Below are positions 27,049-35,712 of a stretch of DNA of 64,000 nt, one piece after another. The stretch lies in assembly GCA_025141015.1 (NCBI GenBank), contig CP081098.1, positions 1,804,501 to 1,868,500 on the forward strand. The letters are read 5' to 3'. The notes beneath the pieces were generated by a model. It was not told the DNA's origin. It searched no databases and worked only from the letters and a program-made list of their open reading frames with translations. Position numbers and translations under genes: made by a program. Source of the DNA: Rhodobacteraceae bacterium M382. Lineage in GTDB: Bacteria > Pseudomonadota > Alphaproteobacteria > Rhodobacterales > Rhodobacteraceae. Every line of letters starts with the position of its first letter. Position 1 is the stretch's first letter.

Positions 27049-28374
27049 ATGTCCTTCGAAAAATTCGCCGAAATCCCAAGTGTTACCTATCTAAAATCCA
27101 GTCTTGGTATCGCTGAGGGTTCCGCAGGGTCAACTGAAACCATCGTGCGCGGGATGTTAGAGCGCATTGCCGCTGATGGAGAGGGCGCAGTGCGTGATTA
27201 TGCCGATCAGTTGGACAGGTGGAGCGGCGATATCGTCGTCAGTCGCACAGAAATCGATGCGGCAGCGGCTCACGTGACCCCGGCGTTGAAGGAAGCCATT
27301 CGCTATGCCCACGAAAACATCAAATGCTTTGCCGAAGCCCAGCGGGCGAGCGCCACGGATATCGAGGTGGAAATCCGCCCCGGTCTGGTGGCCGGACAGC
27401 GCCAGATCCCGGTGAACGCCGCGGGATGTTATGTGCCGGGGGGGCGCTATGCACATATTGCGTCTGCCTTGATGACCATCACAACGGCGCGCGCGGCGGG
27501 GGTGCCCAACGTGATTGCCTGCTCGCCGCCGCGTCCGGGGCAGGGGATTCCGGCAGAGATCCTTTTTGCCATGGATCTGGCAGGGGCAGACCGCATTCTG
27601 AATCTCGGTGGTGTTCAGGGCGTTGCGGCCATGGCACAGGGATTGTTTGGCTGTCCGCCAGCCGACATTCTCGTGGGGCCAGGGAACCAATTCGTGGCCG
27701 AAGCGAAACGCCAGCTGTTTGGTCCCGTGGGCATCGACATGTTTGCCGGGCCGACGGATTCGCTGGTGATTGCTGATGCAACAGCCGATCCGCGGACCGT
27801 GGCCTGGGACCTGGCCGGGCAGGCCGAACACGGGTATAATTCACCAGTCTGGTTGGTGACGGATGACCGGGTGCTGGCGGAGGAGGTTTTGCGCCTGGTG
27901 CCTGTCTGCATCGCCAGCCTCCCCGAACTGAACCGAGATCAGGCCCGCGCCGCATGGGACGCGTTGGGAGAGGTGATCCTGTGCGCTGACCGCGGCGAAA
28001 TGGCCCGCGTGGCGAATACATATGCCCCTGAACATCTGCATGTACAGGCGGCGGATCTGGCGTGGTGGCGGGGACATCTGTCGGCCTATGGATCGCTGTT
28101 TTTGGGCGAACACACCACGGTGGCATTCGGCGACAAGGCGGCAGGGCCAAACCATGTGCTGCCCACATCACGCGCGGCGCGCTATACCGGGGGGCTGAGT
28201 GCCCAAAAGTTCCTGAAAACAGTGACCTGGCAACGGGTGGAGCCTGAGGCAGTGGGTGATCTGGCGCGCGCGACAGCGGCGATTTCAAGGGCCGAGGGCA
28301 TGGAAGGCCACGCCCGCACGGCGGACATCCGTTTGGAGAAGCTGCAAGCACAGGACACCCGCGCGGCCATGTGA
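27049..28374 (+). CDS. Histidinol dehydrogenase family protein, probably HpsN-like rather than biosynthetic HisD
   Basis: A 441-residue NAD-dependent zinc dehydrogenase of the HisD fold. The catalytic Glu-His pair is kept in YAPEHLHV. Other segments differ from biosynthetic HisD and resemble the catabolic paralogues such as sulfopropanediol dehydrogenase HpsN: CYVPGGRYAHIASALMT, ACSPPRPGQGI, LGGVQGVAAMAQGLFG and AEHGYNSPVWLVT (in HisD the last is usually AEHD-x-AQS). The divergent LysR gene also points to inducible catabolism. The start could be 27025 or 27049; 27049 gives MSFEKFAEIP. The actual alcohol substrate is unknown. Confidence 0.75.
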   Translation: MSFEKFAEIPSVTYLKSSLGIAEGSAGSTETIVRGMLERIAADGEGAVRDYADQLDRWSGDIVVSRTEIDAAAAHVTPALKEAIRYAHENIKCFAEAQRASATDIEVEIRPGLVAGQRQIPVNAAGCYVPGGRYAHIASALMTITTARAAGVPNVIACSPPRPGQGIPAEILFAMDLAGADRILNLGGVQGVAAMAQGLFGCPPADILVGPGNQFVAEAKRQLFGPVGIDMFAGPTDSLVIADATADPRTVAWDLAGQAEHGYNSPVWLVTDDRVLAEEVLRLVPVCIASLPELNRDQARAAWDALGEVILCADRGEMARVANTYAPEHLHVQAADLAWWRGHLSAYGSLFLGEHTTVAFGDKAAGPNHVLPTSRAARYTGGLSAQKFLKTVTWQRVEPEAVGDLARATAAISRAEGMEGHARTADIRLEKLQAQDTRAAM

Positions 28375-28429
28375 CCGCGCCGCCGGTGCGGTGCGTGCCA
28401 GCACGCACCCTACATCTGACGGGAGAGGA

Positions 28430-28747
28430 TCAGCCGCAGGTTTTCTGGGCCTTCTGGCCAAATGCCTTGTACTTCAGCCACAGCCGCTCGTCCGAGCGGT
28501 TGTCGGACTGGCGCACTTCCTGGGCGCGGTGGGGATCGCTGAACCATTTTGACACTTTGCGGCGTTCGGAATGGCTCAGGCTTTTGTTCGCGACCTTCTG
28601 GATACAGCGACACAGCGACGGGTTGGCGGCGGTGCGGTTGGATTGGCGACACGCGCGTTCAATCACACCCGCCCCGGCGAGGGTCGGGGTCGGAACAGTT
28701 GTCATGGAAACGCCCACACACAGCAGGGCGATCGTCAGATGTTTCAT
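28430..28747 (-). CDS. Small exported protein of unknown function
   Basis: A 105-residue protein with a signal peptide (MKHLTIALLCVGVSMTTVPT then PTLA) and a mature part rich in Arg, Lys and Ser with four cysteines (RACRQ, SLCRCIQ, KTCG), probably disulfide-bonded. The pattern ACRQSNRTAANPSLCRCIQK followed by VANKSLSHSERR is one I associate with small Rhodobacterales proteins sometimes annotated, without basis, as arginine transporter. It is convergent with the HisD-like gene. Confidence 0.7.
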   Translation of the reverse strand: MKHLTIALLCVGVSMTTVPTPTLAGAGVIERACRQSNRTAANPSLCRCIQKVANKSLSHSERRKVSKWFSDPHRAQEVRQSDNRSDERLWLKYKAFGQKAQKTCG

Positions 28748-28949
28748 GGTCTTGCCTCATAGCACCGGTGCCGGGTCTTGTGCCCAGTCACCTTGGGGTT
28801 TCGCGGCACTATGGCGCAAAGTTGGGGGTGGGGCAATGTTTGGGTGAAAAATCTCAAATGCAACCCTGGTTAGAACGCCTTCACTTGCGCGCAATTTTTG
28901 AATGAGCTAGTGCTGGCAATAAGGTGTAAATTATTACAGGTGAACCGAA

Positions 28950-30140
28950 GTGCGAAAGTCAATCAAACAAGTTTCGGTGTTCATCTCCTCTCCCAGCGAA
29001 GTTGAGGATGAACGATCGGCCGTAAAAGAGGTTATTCAACAGATCAATGAATTGAAGGGAACCGCTCTCGGATACAATCTTGTTCCTCTGACGTGGGAGA
29101 GTGATGTCGTACCAACATTTGGGATTCCAGCTCAAGAGAAAATTGATTCTGAAATTGGAGATGATTACGATATTTTTTTGGGCATTATGAGTGCGAAATT
29201 TGGAACCCCCACGGGAAATGCATCTTCTGGTACCCAGCATGAATTTGACCGAGCCTACAAACGAAAAACAGAAGCTCCTGACTCTTTAGAAGTCATGTTT
29301 TTTTTCCAAGAGGTGGGTCATTCTGGGCGAGAACTCGAAGTCAAAGAACTTTTGAAAGTAGAAGAGTTCAAGGCTTCCATTTCCGACAAAGGGATGTATG
29401 CAAAGTACAAGACCGTTGGTGATTTTAAAACAAAAGTAACGTCATATTTAGCTAGGTTACTTGATCGAGTTATCGAGAAGGATTCTGCAGAAACCGGACG
29501 TGTTGACACTGCGGTTTCGGAACTGAAAATCGAGAAAGAGAAAGATAGCAATAACCTTTCAGATCCGTTGTCCATTTTGAATCAGTTGGAAGAAGAAGAT
29601 GAGATTGGATATATCGAACTCGCTGACCAAGCGAGTGATGCAATGATAGCAGCGACTACGCAGTTAGAAGCATTGAGCGGTGCTGTAACTCGCCTTGGAC
29701 AGGAAACTCAAGAGCACGCACAGCAATTGAGTTCCGACCCCAACAAGTCGTCTTCAGAAATTAGGTCGGTGTTGAAGGGCGCTAGTCGCAGTATGGACGC
29801 CTTTGTTGAGACGTCATCTGCGATCTTACCTCTTTTTCGGGGCCATCTTTCTGAAGGTATTCAACTTTCTCGTGACTTGCTGATTATCGTGTCGAGCGAC
29901 AACGTCGGTACTAATAATGAGCGTCGCGAATTTTTGGAAATGTTTGTTTCGTTGCAAGAAAATATGAGGACTGGTCTTCAAGGATTTGAAGATCTTTCGC
30001 GGACGTTGGCGTCTGTCCCGCGAGCTGTGTCGGAGTTAAATAGAGCGAAGCGAAGAACCAAGGCCATCATCGATGGCGTATGTGGACTTATTGTAAGTGC
30101 GATCAATGAGATAGATGAAATCGTTTCTGAGGCGATTTAA
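28950..30140 (+). CDS. DUF4062-domain protein in an AT-rich island
   Basis: A 396-residue protein starting at GTG 28950 behind AGGTGA. Residues 8-120 match DUF4062: VSVFISSPSEVEDERSAVKE at the N-terminus, then LTWESDVVPTFG, DIFLGIMSAKFGTPT and SGTQHEFDRAY. This domain is typically the N-terminal module of NLR/STAND-like and other multidomain proteins suspected of sensing or defence. The rest (about 190-396) is helical with likely coiled coil and no recognised domain; a nucleotidase or NACHT core is absent. Base composition is visibly lower in GC than both neighbours and codon use is AT-rich (TTT, GAA, AAA), indicating transfer. It stands alone between unrelated core genes. Confidence 0.75.
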   Translation: MRKSIKQVSVFISSPSEVEDERSAVKEVIQQINELKGTALGYNLVPLTWESDVVPTFGIPAQEKIDSEIGDDYDIFLGIMSAKFGTPTGNASSGTQHEFDRAYKRKTEAPDSLEVMFFFQEVGHSGRELEVKELLKVEEFKASISDKGMYAKYKTVGDFKTKVTSYLARLLDRVIEKDSAETGRVDTAVSELKIEKEKDSNNLSDPLSILNQLEEEDEIGYIELADQASDAMIAATTQLEALSGAVTRLGQETQEHAQQLSSDPNKSSSEIRSVLKGASRSMDAFVETSSAILPLFRGHLSEGIQLSRDLLIIVSSDNVGTNNERREFLEMFVSLQENMRTGLQGFEDLSRTLASVPRAVSELNRAKRRTKAIIDGVCGLIVSAINEIDEIVSEAI

Positions 30141-30220
30141 TTAATTTGTTTGGAGAAATGCAAGGAAGTTCTATGTGTAACAGTAAGCTAAATTGTCCGC
30201 CATCGGCTAGCTGACACGCA

Positions 30221-30308
30221 CCACACAACCGTGTGGGCACGCGATTTTCTTTGAAAATCACTGCCGCCCACCCACCCTTAAAATGGATTTAGGAATCCAT
30301 TTTAAGGG
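30221..30308. repeat. Three consecutive hairpins between the DUF4062 gene and lepA
   Basis: Dyads in order: CCACAC-AACC-GTGTGG (30221-30236), GATTTTC-TTT-GAAAATC (30243-30259), and a perfect 15-bp stem CCCTTAAAATGGATT (30275-30289) with AATCCATTTTAAGGG (30294-30308). The third straddles the lepA stop codon, so its right arm is the final lepA codons. None is followed by a T-run. They may end both convergent transcripts, or mark the edge of the acquired segment. Confidence 0.6.
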
Positions 30309-32103
30309 CGGAAATAAACGCTTCCTGTGGGATGTCCACTTTCCCGAACTGGCGCATCTTCTTCTTGCCGGCCTTCTGTTTGTCCAGCAATTTCCGTTTC
30401 CGGGTCGCGTCGCCGCCGTAGCATTTGGCGGTCACGTCCTTGCGCAGGGCAGACAGGGTTTCGCGGGCGATGACCTTGCCGCCGATGGCCGCCTGGATCG
30501 GGATCTTGAACATGTGACGCGGGATCAGATCCTTGAGCTTTTCGCACATGGCCCGGCCGCGCATTTCGGCGCGGTCCCGGTGGACCATCATCGACAGCGC
30601 GTCTACGGGTTCGTCATTCACCAGCACCGACATCTTGACCAGATTGTCTTCGCGATAGCCGGTCAGCTGATAATCAAAGGAAGCATAGCCTTTGGTCACC
30701 GATTTCAACCGGTCGTAAAAGTCGAACACCACTTCGTTCAGCGGCAGGTCATACACAACCATCGCGCGGGATCCCGCATAGGTCAGGTTCTCCTGAATGC
30801 CGCGCCGGTCCTGGCACAGCTTCAGCACGTCACCCAGATAGTCGTCAGGGACCAGGATGGTTGCCTTGATCCGCGGTTCCTGGATGTGGTCGACCTTGGA
30901 CATGTCGGGCATGTCGGCAGGGTTGTGCAGGTCGATTTTTTCGCCTGCTTCTCCGTCTTTGCCCTTCATGTAGACGTGGTAGATCACCGATGGGGCGGTG
31001 GTGATCAGTTCAATGTTGTATTCGCGCTCGATCCGGTCGCGGATCACTTCCAGGTGCAGCAGCCCCAGGAACCCACAGCGAAAGCCAAATCCCAGCGCCG
31101 CCGAGGTCTCCATCTCAAAGCTGAAGGAGGCGTCGTTCAGGGCCAGTTTGTCGATGGCGTCGCGCAGGTCTTCGAATTCGGCGGAATCAACCGGGAACAG
31201 ACCACAGAACACAACGGGCTGGGCGGGTTTGAAACCGTCCAGCGCGATTTCGGTCCCATTCCGATCATTGGTGATCGTGTCGCCGACACGGGTGTCGCGC
31301 ACCTGTTTGATCGAGGCCGTCAGAAAACCGATTTCACCGGGGCCCAGGGAGTCGACCATTGCCATTTCCGGGCGGAAGACGCCAACGCGGTCCACATGGT
31401 GCAGCGTGTCGTTGGACATGAATTTGACGCGCATGCCCTTTTTCATCACGCCATCAATGATGCGGACCAGAACAATCACGCCCAGATAGGCGTCATACCA
31501 GCTGTCCACCAGCATCGCCTTGAGCGGCGCGTCAAGCGTACCGGACGGGGCGGGCAGGTCGCGCACGATTGCCTCGAGCGTTTCGTGAATGCCCTGGCCG
31601 GTTTTGGCGCTGACGCGGATGGCTTCGGAGGCATCAATGCCGATCACGTCTTCGATCTGTTCGGCCACGCGGTCACAATCCGAAGCCGGCAAATCAATCT
31701 TGTTCAGCACCGGGACGATTTCGTGATCCGCATCCAGCGCGTGATAGACATTGGCCAGAGTCTGGGCTTCGACCCCTTGGGAGCTGTCGACCACCAGCAG
31801 CGAGCCTTCGACCGCGCGCATCGAGCGGGAGACCTCATAGGCAAAATCGACGTGGCCGGGGGTGTCGATCAGGTTCAGGACGTATTCCTGACCGTCATCG
31901 GCGATGTAATCGATGCGCACCGTGTTGGCCTTGATGGTGATGCCGCGTTCGCGCTCGATATCCATGCTGTCGAGCAGCTGCTCCTTCATGTCACGGTCCT
32001 TGACCGTGCCGGTCTCTTGGATGAGCCGGTCAGCAAGGGTGGATTTGCCATGGTCGATATGGGCGACGATGGAGAAATTGCGGATATGAGCGAGGTCTGT
32101 CAT
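30289..32103 (-). CDS. lepA: Elongation factor 4 (LepA)
   Basis: Ribosome-associated translational GTPase of 604 residues that back-translocates or otherwise remodels stalled elongation complexes. G1 is [14 protein letters not shown]2 lies in [14 protein letters not shown]3 is DTPGHVDF and G4 is NKID, followed by domain II, EF-G-like domains III and V and the LepA-specific C-terminal domain (KVDIPQEAF). ATG 32103 begins [15 protein letters not shown]; an upstream in-frame extension to 32163 has no family support. Expression is monocistronic from the 0.7-kb region to its right. Confidence 0.97.
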   Translation of the reverse strand: MTDLAHIRNFSIVAHIDHGKSTLADRLIQETGTVKDRDMKEQLLDSMDIERERGITIKANTVRIDYIADDGQEYVLNLIDTPGHVDFAYEVSRSMRAVEGSLLVVDSSQGVEAQTLANVYHALDADHEIVPVLNKIDLPASDCDRVAEQIEDVIGIDASEAIRVSAKTGQGIHETLEAIVRDLPAPSGTLDAPLKAMLVDSWYDAYLGVIVLVRIIDGVMKKGMRVKFMSNDTLHHVDRVGVFRPEMAMVDSLGPGEIGFLTASIKQVRDTRVGDTITNDRNGTEIALDGFKPAQPVVFCGLFPVDSAEFEDLRDAIDKLALNDASFSFEMETSAALGFGFRCGFLGLLHLEVIRDRIEREYNIELITTAPSVIYHVYMKGKDGEAGEKIDLHNPADMPDMSKVDHIQEPRIKATILVPDDYLGDVLKLCQDRRGIQENLTYAGSRAMVVYDLPLNEVVFDFYDRLKSVTKGYASFDYQLTGYREDNLVKMSVLVNDEPVDALSMMVHRDRAEMRGRAMCEKLKDLIPRHMFKIPIQAAIGGKVIARETLSALRKDVTAKCYGGDATRKRKLLDKQKAGKKKMRQFGKVDIPQEAFISALKMDS

Positions 32104-32835
32104 GGAGAGGCATATGATTTGGAATCGCGGATTGGTCAAGCGTTCGCATGCGTTTGTGCCCATCTCATGTTTTCAAGGCCACTTTCACGGAATTTCCGAT
32201 TTTTCAGCAACAGCGGGATTTGGGCAAATGGCTTATGGCCAAGCAACAGGATTTACATCAAAGACGGATCGCTTTGGGAGCCTGGCGTGTTCTCCTGTTG
32301 GCGGTGCAGATTCTTCCGTTGGTGGTGCAGAATTTTGACACCGGGCTAAAGCTCGAAAACTCACATCCCGAAAAACTCACATAGAGATGAATGCAAAAGA
32401 AACCTGCGGACGCTCGCCGCTCAACTGTGCGCACCGTGCGGTGTGACGGCAACGTAGAGGATCGCCCGCAGCAAGACGCCAAAGAGGGTCATCGTTCCAA
32501 ATGCGGCCGGTGGGTTTGTCCAGACATTGGGTCGTAAATCTCCTCGGCGCGTATGCAGCGGGTGCCCGGTCTTTCTTTGGTATGATGCCTAGGGATGTAA
32601 CCTTTGAAAATCTGACGGGGTATGTTTCCGACTTGATCTCGGCCAATTTCACGATCCGGCCCCCAAATTAGAAGTTTTGCCCAAGGTTTACGACATCTCG
32701 GGTCTTGCAGCTTATGCTCTGATGGCAACTGATGGATGGTTGTCGGGCTGGTATTGGGAATGCCGACGCCGGCCCCTCTGTCTTTCCTGATCTGCACCTC
32801 TTATACCCGCCCCAAACCAACCTTGGAGATCCCCC
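32104..32835. other. Unassigned 0.73-kb region upstream of lepA
   Basis: No recognisable gene. Short frames exist on both strands (for example 32148-32384 plus, 78 codons; 32489-32797 minus, 102 codons) but none has a clear ribosome-binding site or a family I know. GGTGCAGA is repeated near 32304 and 32324, and an AAAACTCACAT motif occurs twice (about 32356 and 32371). The stretch must hold the lepA promoter and may contain gene remnants. Confidence 0.4.
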
Positions 32836-33345
32836 ATGTCCTGTTCGCTTTGTTCCTCTGACGCCCCTTTGCGGTTCTTTGCGGTCGAGGGCGGGCCGGA
32901 TGAGGCAGGGTGCCAGATTTGTGACACCTGCCGCACCCAGATAGACGGCGATCTGGACGCCAACCACTGGCGGTGTCTGGCCGGGTCCATGTGGTCCGAA
33001 GATGTCGCGGTTCAGGTATTGTCGGCGCGGCTGCTGAAACGGTTGGAGGATCACGATTGGGCGCGGGATCTGTCAGATCAGCTGTGGCTGGACGAAGAAA
33101 CCCAGGCCTGGGTCGATGCGGTGGCGGTTGCCTCCGCACACCGTGACAGCAATGGAGCGCCGCTGGCGCAGGGTGACAATGTCGTGCTGATCAAGGATCT
33201 GCCGGTCAAGGGCGCGGGGTTCACAGCCAAACGGGGCACCGCAGTGCGGGGGATTTCATTGGTTCAGGACAATCCTGACCACATCGAAGGCCGTGTCGAA
33301 GGCCAGCGGATCGTGATCCTGACCAAATTTGTGAAGAAGAAATAA
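32836..33345 (+). CDS. PhnA-domain protein
   Basis: A 169-residue protein with an N-terminal zinc-ribbon-like half (CSLCSSD, CQICDTCR cysteine pairs) and the C-terminal PhnA domain (DSNGAPLAQGDNVVLIKDLP then GRVEGQRIVILTKFVKKK). This family (YjdM/PhnA) was named from the E. coli phosphonate region, but homologues generally have no demonstrated phosphonate role. It is separated by 136 bp from the downstream methyltransferase gene. Confidence 0.85.
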   Translation: MSCSLCSSDAPLRFFAVEGGPDEAGCQICDTCRTQIDGDLDANHWRCLAGSMWSEDVAVQVLSARLLKRLEDHDWARDLSDQLWLDEETQAWVDAVAVASAHRDSNGAPLAQGDNVVLIKDLPVKGAGFTAKRGTAVRGISLVQDNPDHIEGRVEGQRIVILTKFVKKK

Positions 33346-33481
33346 CACAAGGCTGGCCGATTTGCGCCAATCGGTGCATTCTGTCGCGGAGTTTGACAGG
33401 CTTTTGCGGCTTCTGCCGTTGCCGCCCCGGCGGGGATGTGGCAAAACCTGTTGCAACCGACTGAACAGAAGAGTTTAGCAA

Positions 33482-34132
33482 ATGACAGACTTTGCCGCAC
33501 GTCGCGTCATGATGGTCGACACCCAGGTGCGCCCCTCAGATGTAACCAAATTTCCGATCATTGACGCCATGTTGGACGTCCCGCGCGAGATTTTCGTGCC
33601 GGATGCACAGCGCGAGGCCGCCTATGCCGACGAAATCCTGCCGGTTGGTGGGGGGCGTATGATGCTGGATGCGCGTACTCTGGCCAAGATGCTGGATGTT
33701 TTGAATATCACCAATGACGAGCTGGTTTTGGATATCGGCGGTGGATTGGGATATTCCGGTGCGGTTCTGGCGCAAATGGCCCAGGCCGTGATCCTGGTCG
33801 AAGAAGACGAACTGGCCGATGAGGCACAGGAGCTTTTGGCGCAAACCGGAGCCGACAATGCGGTTGTCCACAAGGGCGCACTGACGGCAGGAGCCGCCGA
33901 ACATGGCCCCTACGATGTCATTTTGCTTCAGGGTGGTGTCGAAGACCTACCAGCGGCCGTGACGGATCAGCTGAAGGAAGGCGGGCGCATCGCCTGCATC
34001 TTTATGTCGGGCAATCTGGGCGAATTGCGCGTTGGTCACAAGGCGGGCGGGGACATCTCGTGGCGTCTGGCGTTCAATGCGGCGGCACCGGTTCTAAATG
34101 GATTTGAAAAGGCGCATGAATTCGCGCTCTAA
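33482..34132 (+). CDS. Protein-L-isoaspartate O-methyltransferase-like protein
   Basis: A 216-residue SAM-dependent methyltransferase of the PCMT family. SAM motif I is VLDIGGGLGYSGAVLAQM, with VEEDELADEAQ after it and PYDVILLQGGVEDLP (motif II region). The canonical PCMT N-terminal V-R-GxFVP segment is only partly present (REIFVPDAQREAAYADEILPVG), typical of the alphaproteobacterial group found before tolC. Real isoaspartyl repair activity is therefore unproven. A hairpin separates it from tolC, 87 bp downstream. Confidence 0.85.
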   Translation: MTDFAARRVMMVDTQVRPSDVTKFPIIDAMLDVPREIFVPDAQREAAYADEILPVGGGRMMLDARTLAKMLDVLNITNDELVLDIGGGLGYSGAVLAQMAQAVILVEEDELADEAQELLAQTGADNAVVHKGALTAGAAEHGPYDVILLQGGVEDLPAAVTDQLKEGGRIACIFMSGNLGELRVGHKAGGDISWRLAFNAAAPVLNGFEKAHEFAL

Positions 34133-34137
34133 GGCGA

Positions 34138-34160
34138 TCACCCCGGGTCATCCGGGGTGA
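34138..34160 (+). terminator. Hairpin between the methyltransferase gene and tolC
   Basis: TCACCCCGG (34138-34146), loop GTCAT, CCGGGGTGA (34152-34160): a 9-bp perfect stem 6 bp after the stop. A T-rich stretch (TTGTTTAATAAT) follows about 7 bp later, so attenuation or termination is plausible. Confidence 0.55.
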
Positions 34161-34219
34161 GGGCGTTGTTTAATAATAGCTCCGGCAATTCGGACAGAGT
34201 CTAACAGGCGAGGCGACCC

Positions 34220-35638
34220 ATGGGCACGAAACGGACAACAGGCATTTTTCAAAAATTGGTTCTGGCTGGCAGCGTCGCTGTCGGGGCTCTGGTTTCAGGG
34301 GCGCAGGCCGACAATATGACCGACGCCATGATTGGCGCTTACAAGACCAGCGGCCTTCTGGAACAGAACCGGGCCCTGCTGCGGGCCGCGGACGAAGATG
34401 TCGCCCTGTCGGTTTCGGGGCTGCGACCGGTGATCAACTGGATCAGCAGCGCCGAACGGAGCCTGCGGTACAATTCGGCCGGCGTGGCACATGGGACGGG
34501 GCATTCTACGACGCTCTTTACCGGGTTGCGGTTGAACCAGCTGCTGTATGATGGTGGGGCCACCCGGATTTCGGCTATTGCCGCACAGGAAACCGTTTTG
34601 GCGACCCGTCAGGCATTGGTGTCGATCGAGCAGCAGATTCTGCTGCGGGCGGTTGTTGCCTATACCAGCGTTCTGTTGCAGCAGGAAAATGTGGCTCTGC
34701 GGCAGAACAACCTGCGGCTGCTGCGCGAAGAATTGCGCGCGGCACAGGATCGTTTCGACGTGGGTGAAGTGACCCGGACCGATGTGTCGCTGGCCCAGAG
34801 CCGCGTCGCGGCGGCCGAGGCGAGCCTGACGGACGCCCGCGGAGCCCTGATCGACGCCAAATCGGAATACGCCAACGCGGTAGGCAATGATCCTGGCGTG
34901 GTGACGGCTTATCCCACGTTGCCCAAACGGGTGGCTTCGGTGTCCACAGCCCGTTCCATCGCCTTGCAAGGCCACCCGGATCTGCTGAACCAGCAACACC
35001 GGGTCAAGGCGGCCGAGCTCACGGTGCAGGCCCAGAACAAGACATTGGGCCCCTCTGTCAGCTTTCAGGCCGATCTGGGTTTGACCAACCAGGACACAAA
35101 TTCGAGCATTACAACGGACAACCTGGCAGCGCGTATCGACCTGTCCCAGCCGTTGTATCGGGGCGGCAGCCTCTCTGCGGGCATTCGCCGGGTCAAAGCG
35201 GTGCGTGATGCAGAGCGCAGCGCCTTGATTACGGTTCAGCGCAATGTGGTTCAGGGGGTCGATAACGCCTTTGTGTCGCTGGATGTCGCGCGGGCCAACA
35301 TTACATCGCGCAGGGAACAGATCCGGGCGGCCCAGGTTGCCTTTGACGGGATTCGCGAAGAGGCCACATTGGGGGCACGGACCACGTTGGATGTGTTGCA
35401 GGCGGAACAGGAACTGTTGAACGCCAACACTGCCCATATCCAGGCCCAGGCTGAACAGATCATCGCGTCGTTTTCGCTGTTGTCCGCGCAGGGGTTGTTG
35501 ACCGCTGAACGGTTGGGGCTGGCGGTCGAAATCTATGACCCGCTGCTGTATTACAACCTGGTCAAAGGCGCACCCGCCAAGTACAGCAAACAGGGGCGTG
35601 ATCTGGACCGTGTTCTGGAAGCGTTGGGAAAGAAATAA
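34220..35638 (+). CDS. tolC: TolC-family outer-membrane channel protein
   Basis: A 472-residue exit duct for type I secretion and RND/MFS/ABC efflux. It has a long signal peptide (to about residue 31, SGAQA), two structural repeats with helical coiled-coil stretches, NQLLYDGGATR and SQPLYRGGSLSAGIRR (strand-turn signatures of TolC), and LGARTTLDVLQAEQELLNAN near the end of repeat 2. The ribosome-binding site is AGGCGAGGCG. Downstream lies the PopZ-like gene after a 74-bp gap with a large inverted repeat. Confidence 0.93.
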   Translation: MGTKRTTGIFQKLVLAGSVAVGALVSGAQADNMTDAMIGAYKTSGLLEQNRALLRAADEDVALSVSGLRPVINWISSAERSLRYNSAGVAHGTGHSTTLFTGLRLNQLLYDGGATRISAIAAQETVLATRQALVSIEQQILLRAVVAYTSVLLQQENVALRQNNLRLLREELRAAQDRFDVGEVTRTDVSLAQSRVAAAEASLTDARGALIDAKSEYANAVGNDPGVVTAYPTLPKRVASVSTARSIALQGHPDLLNQQHRVKAAELTVQAQNKTLGPSVSFQADLGLTNQDTNSSITTDNLAARIDLSQPLYRGGSLSAGIRRVKAVRDAERSALITVQRNVVQGVDNAFVSLDVARANITSRREQIRAAQVAFDGIREEATLGARTTLDVLQAEQELLNANTAHIQAQAEQIIASFSLLSAQGLLTAERLGLAVEIYDPLLYYNLVKGAPAKYSKQGRDLDRVLEALGKK

Positions 35639-35662
35639 CAATTCACTCTATCGGTTGTCTGA

Positions 35663-35695
35663 AACTCTGTCACAAGCTACACTTGCGACAGAGTT
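35663..35695. promoter_or_regulatory. Long inverted repeat between tolC and the PopZ-like gene
   Basis: AACTCTGTC (35663-35671) pairs with GACAGAGTT (35687-35695); inside it CAAG (35673-35676) pairs with CTTG (35682-35685) around a CTACA loop, with one A/C mismatch between arms. There is no T-run. It may be an operator or RNA-processing hairpin, 17 bp before the next start. Confidence 0.5.
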
Positions 35696-35712
35696 AAGAG
35701 TGGTGGCTTCGG

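Noticed and set aside
27049-28374. Standard histidine-biosynthesis hisD
   Set aside because: Sequence segments outside the EHL motif match catabolic paralogues better and a LysR gene is divergent; no other his gene is nearby.
30283-32349. A 688-codon plus-strand frame opposite lepA
   Set aside because: Antisense to a clearly conserved lepA.
32148-32384. A 78-codon plus-strand frame upstream of lepA
   Set aside because: No ribosome-binding site, no family, and it overlaps other frames of similar length.
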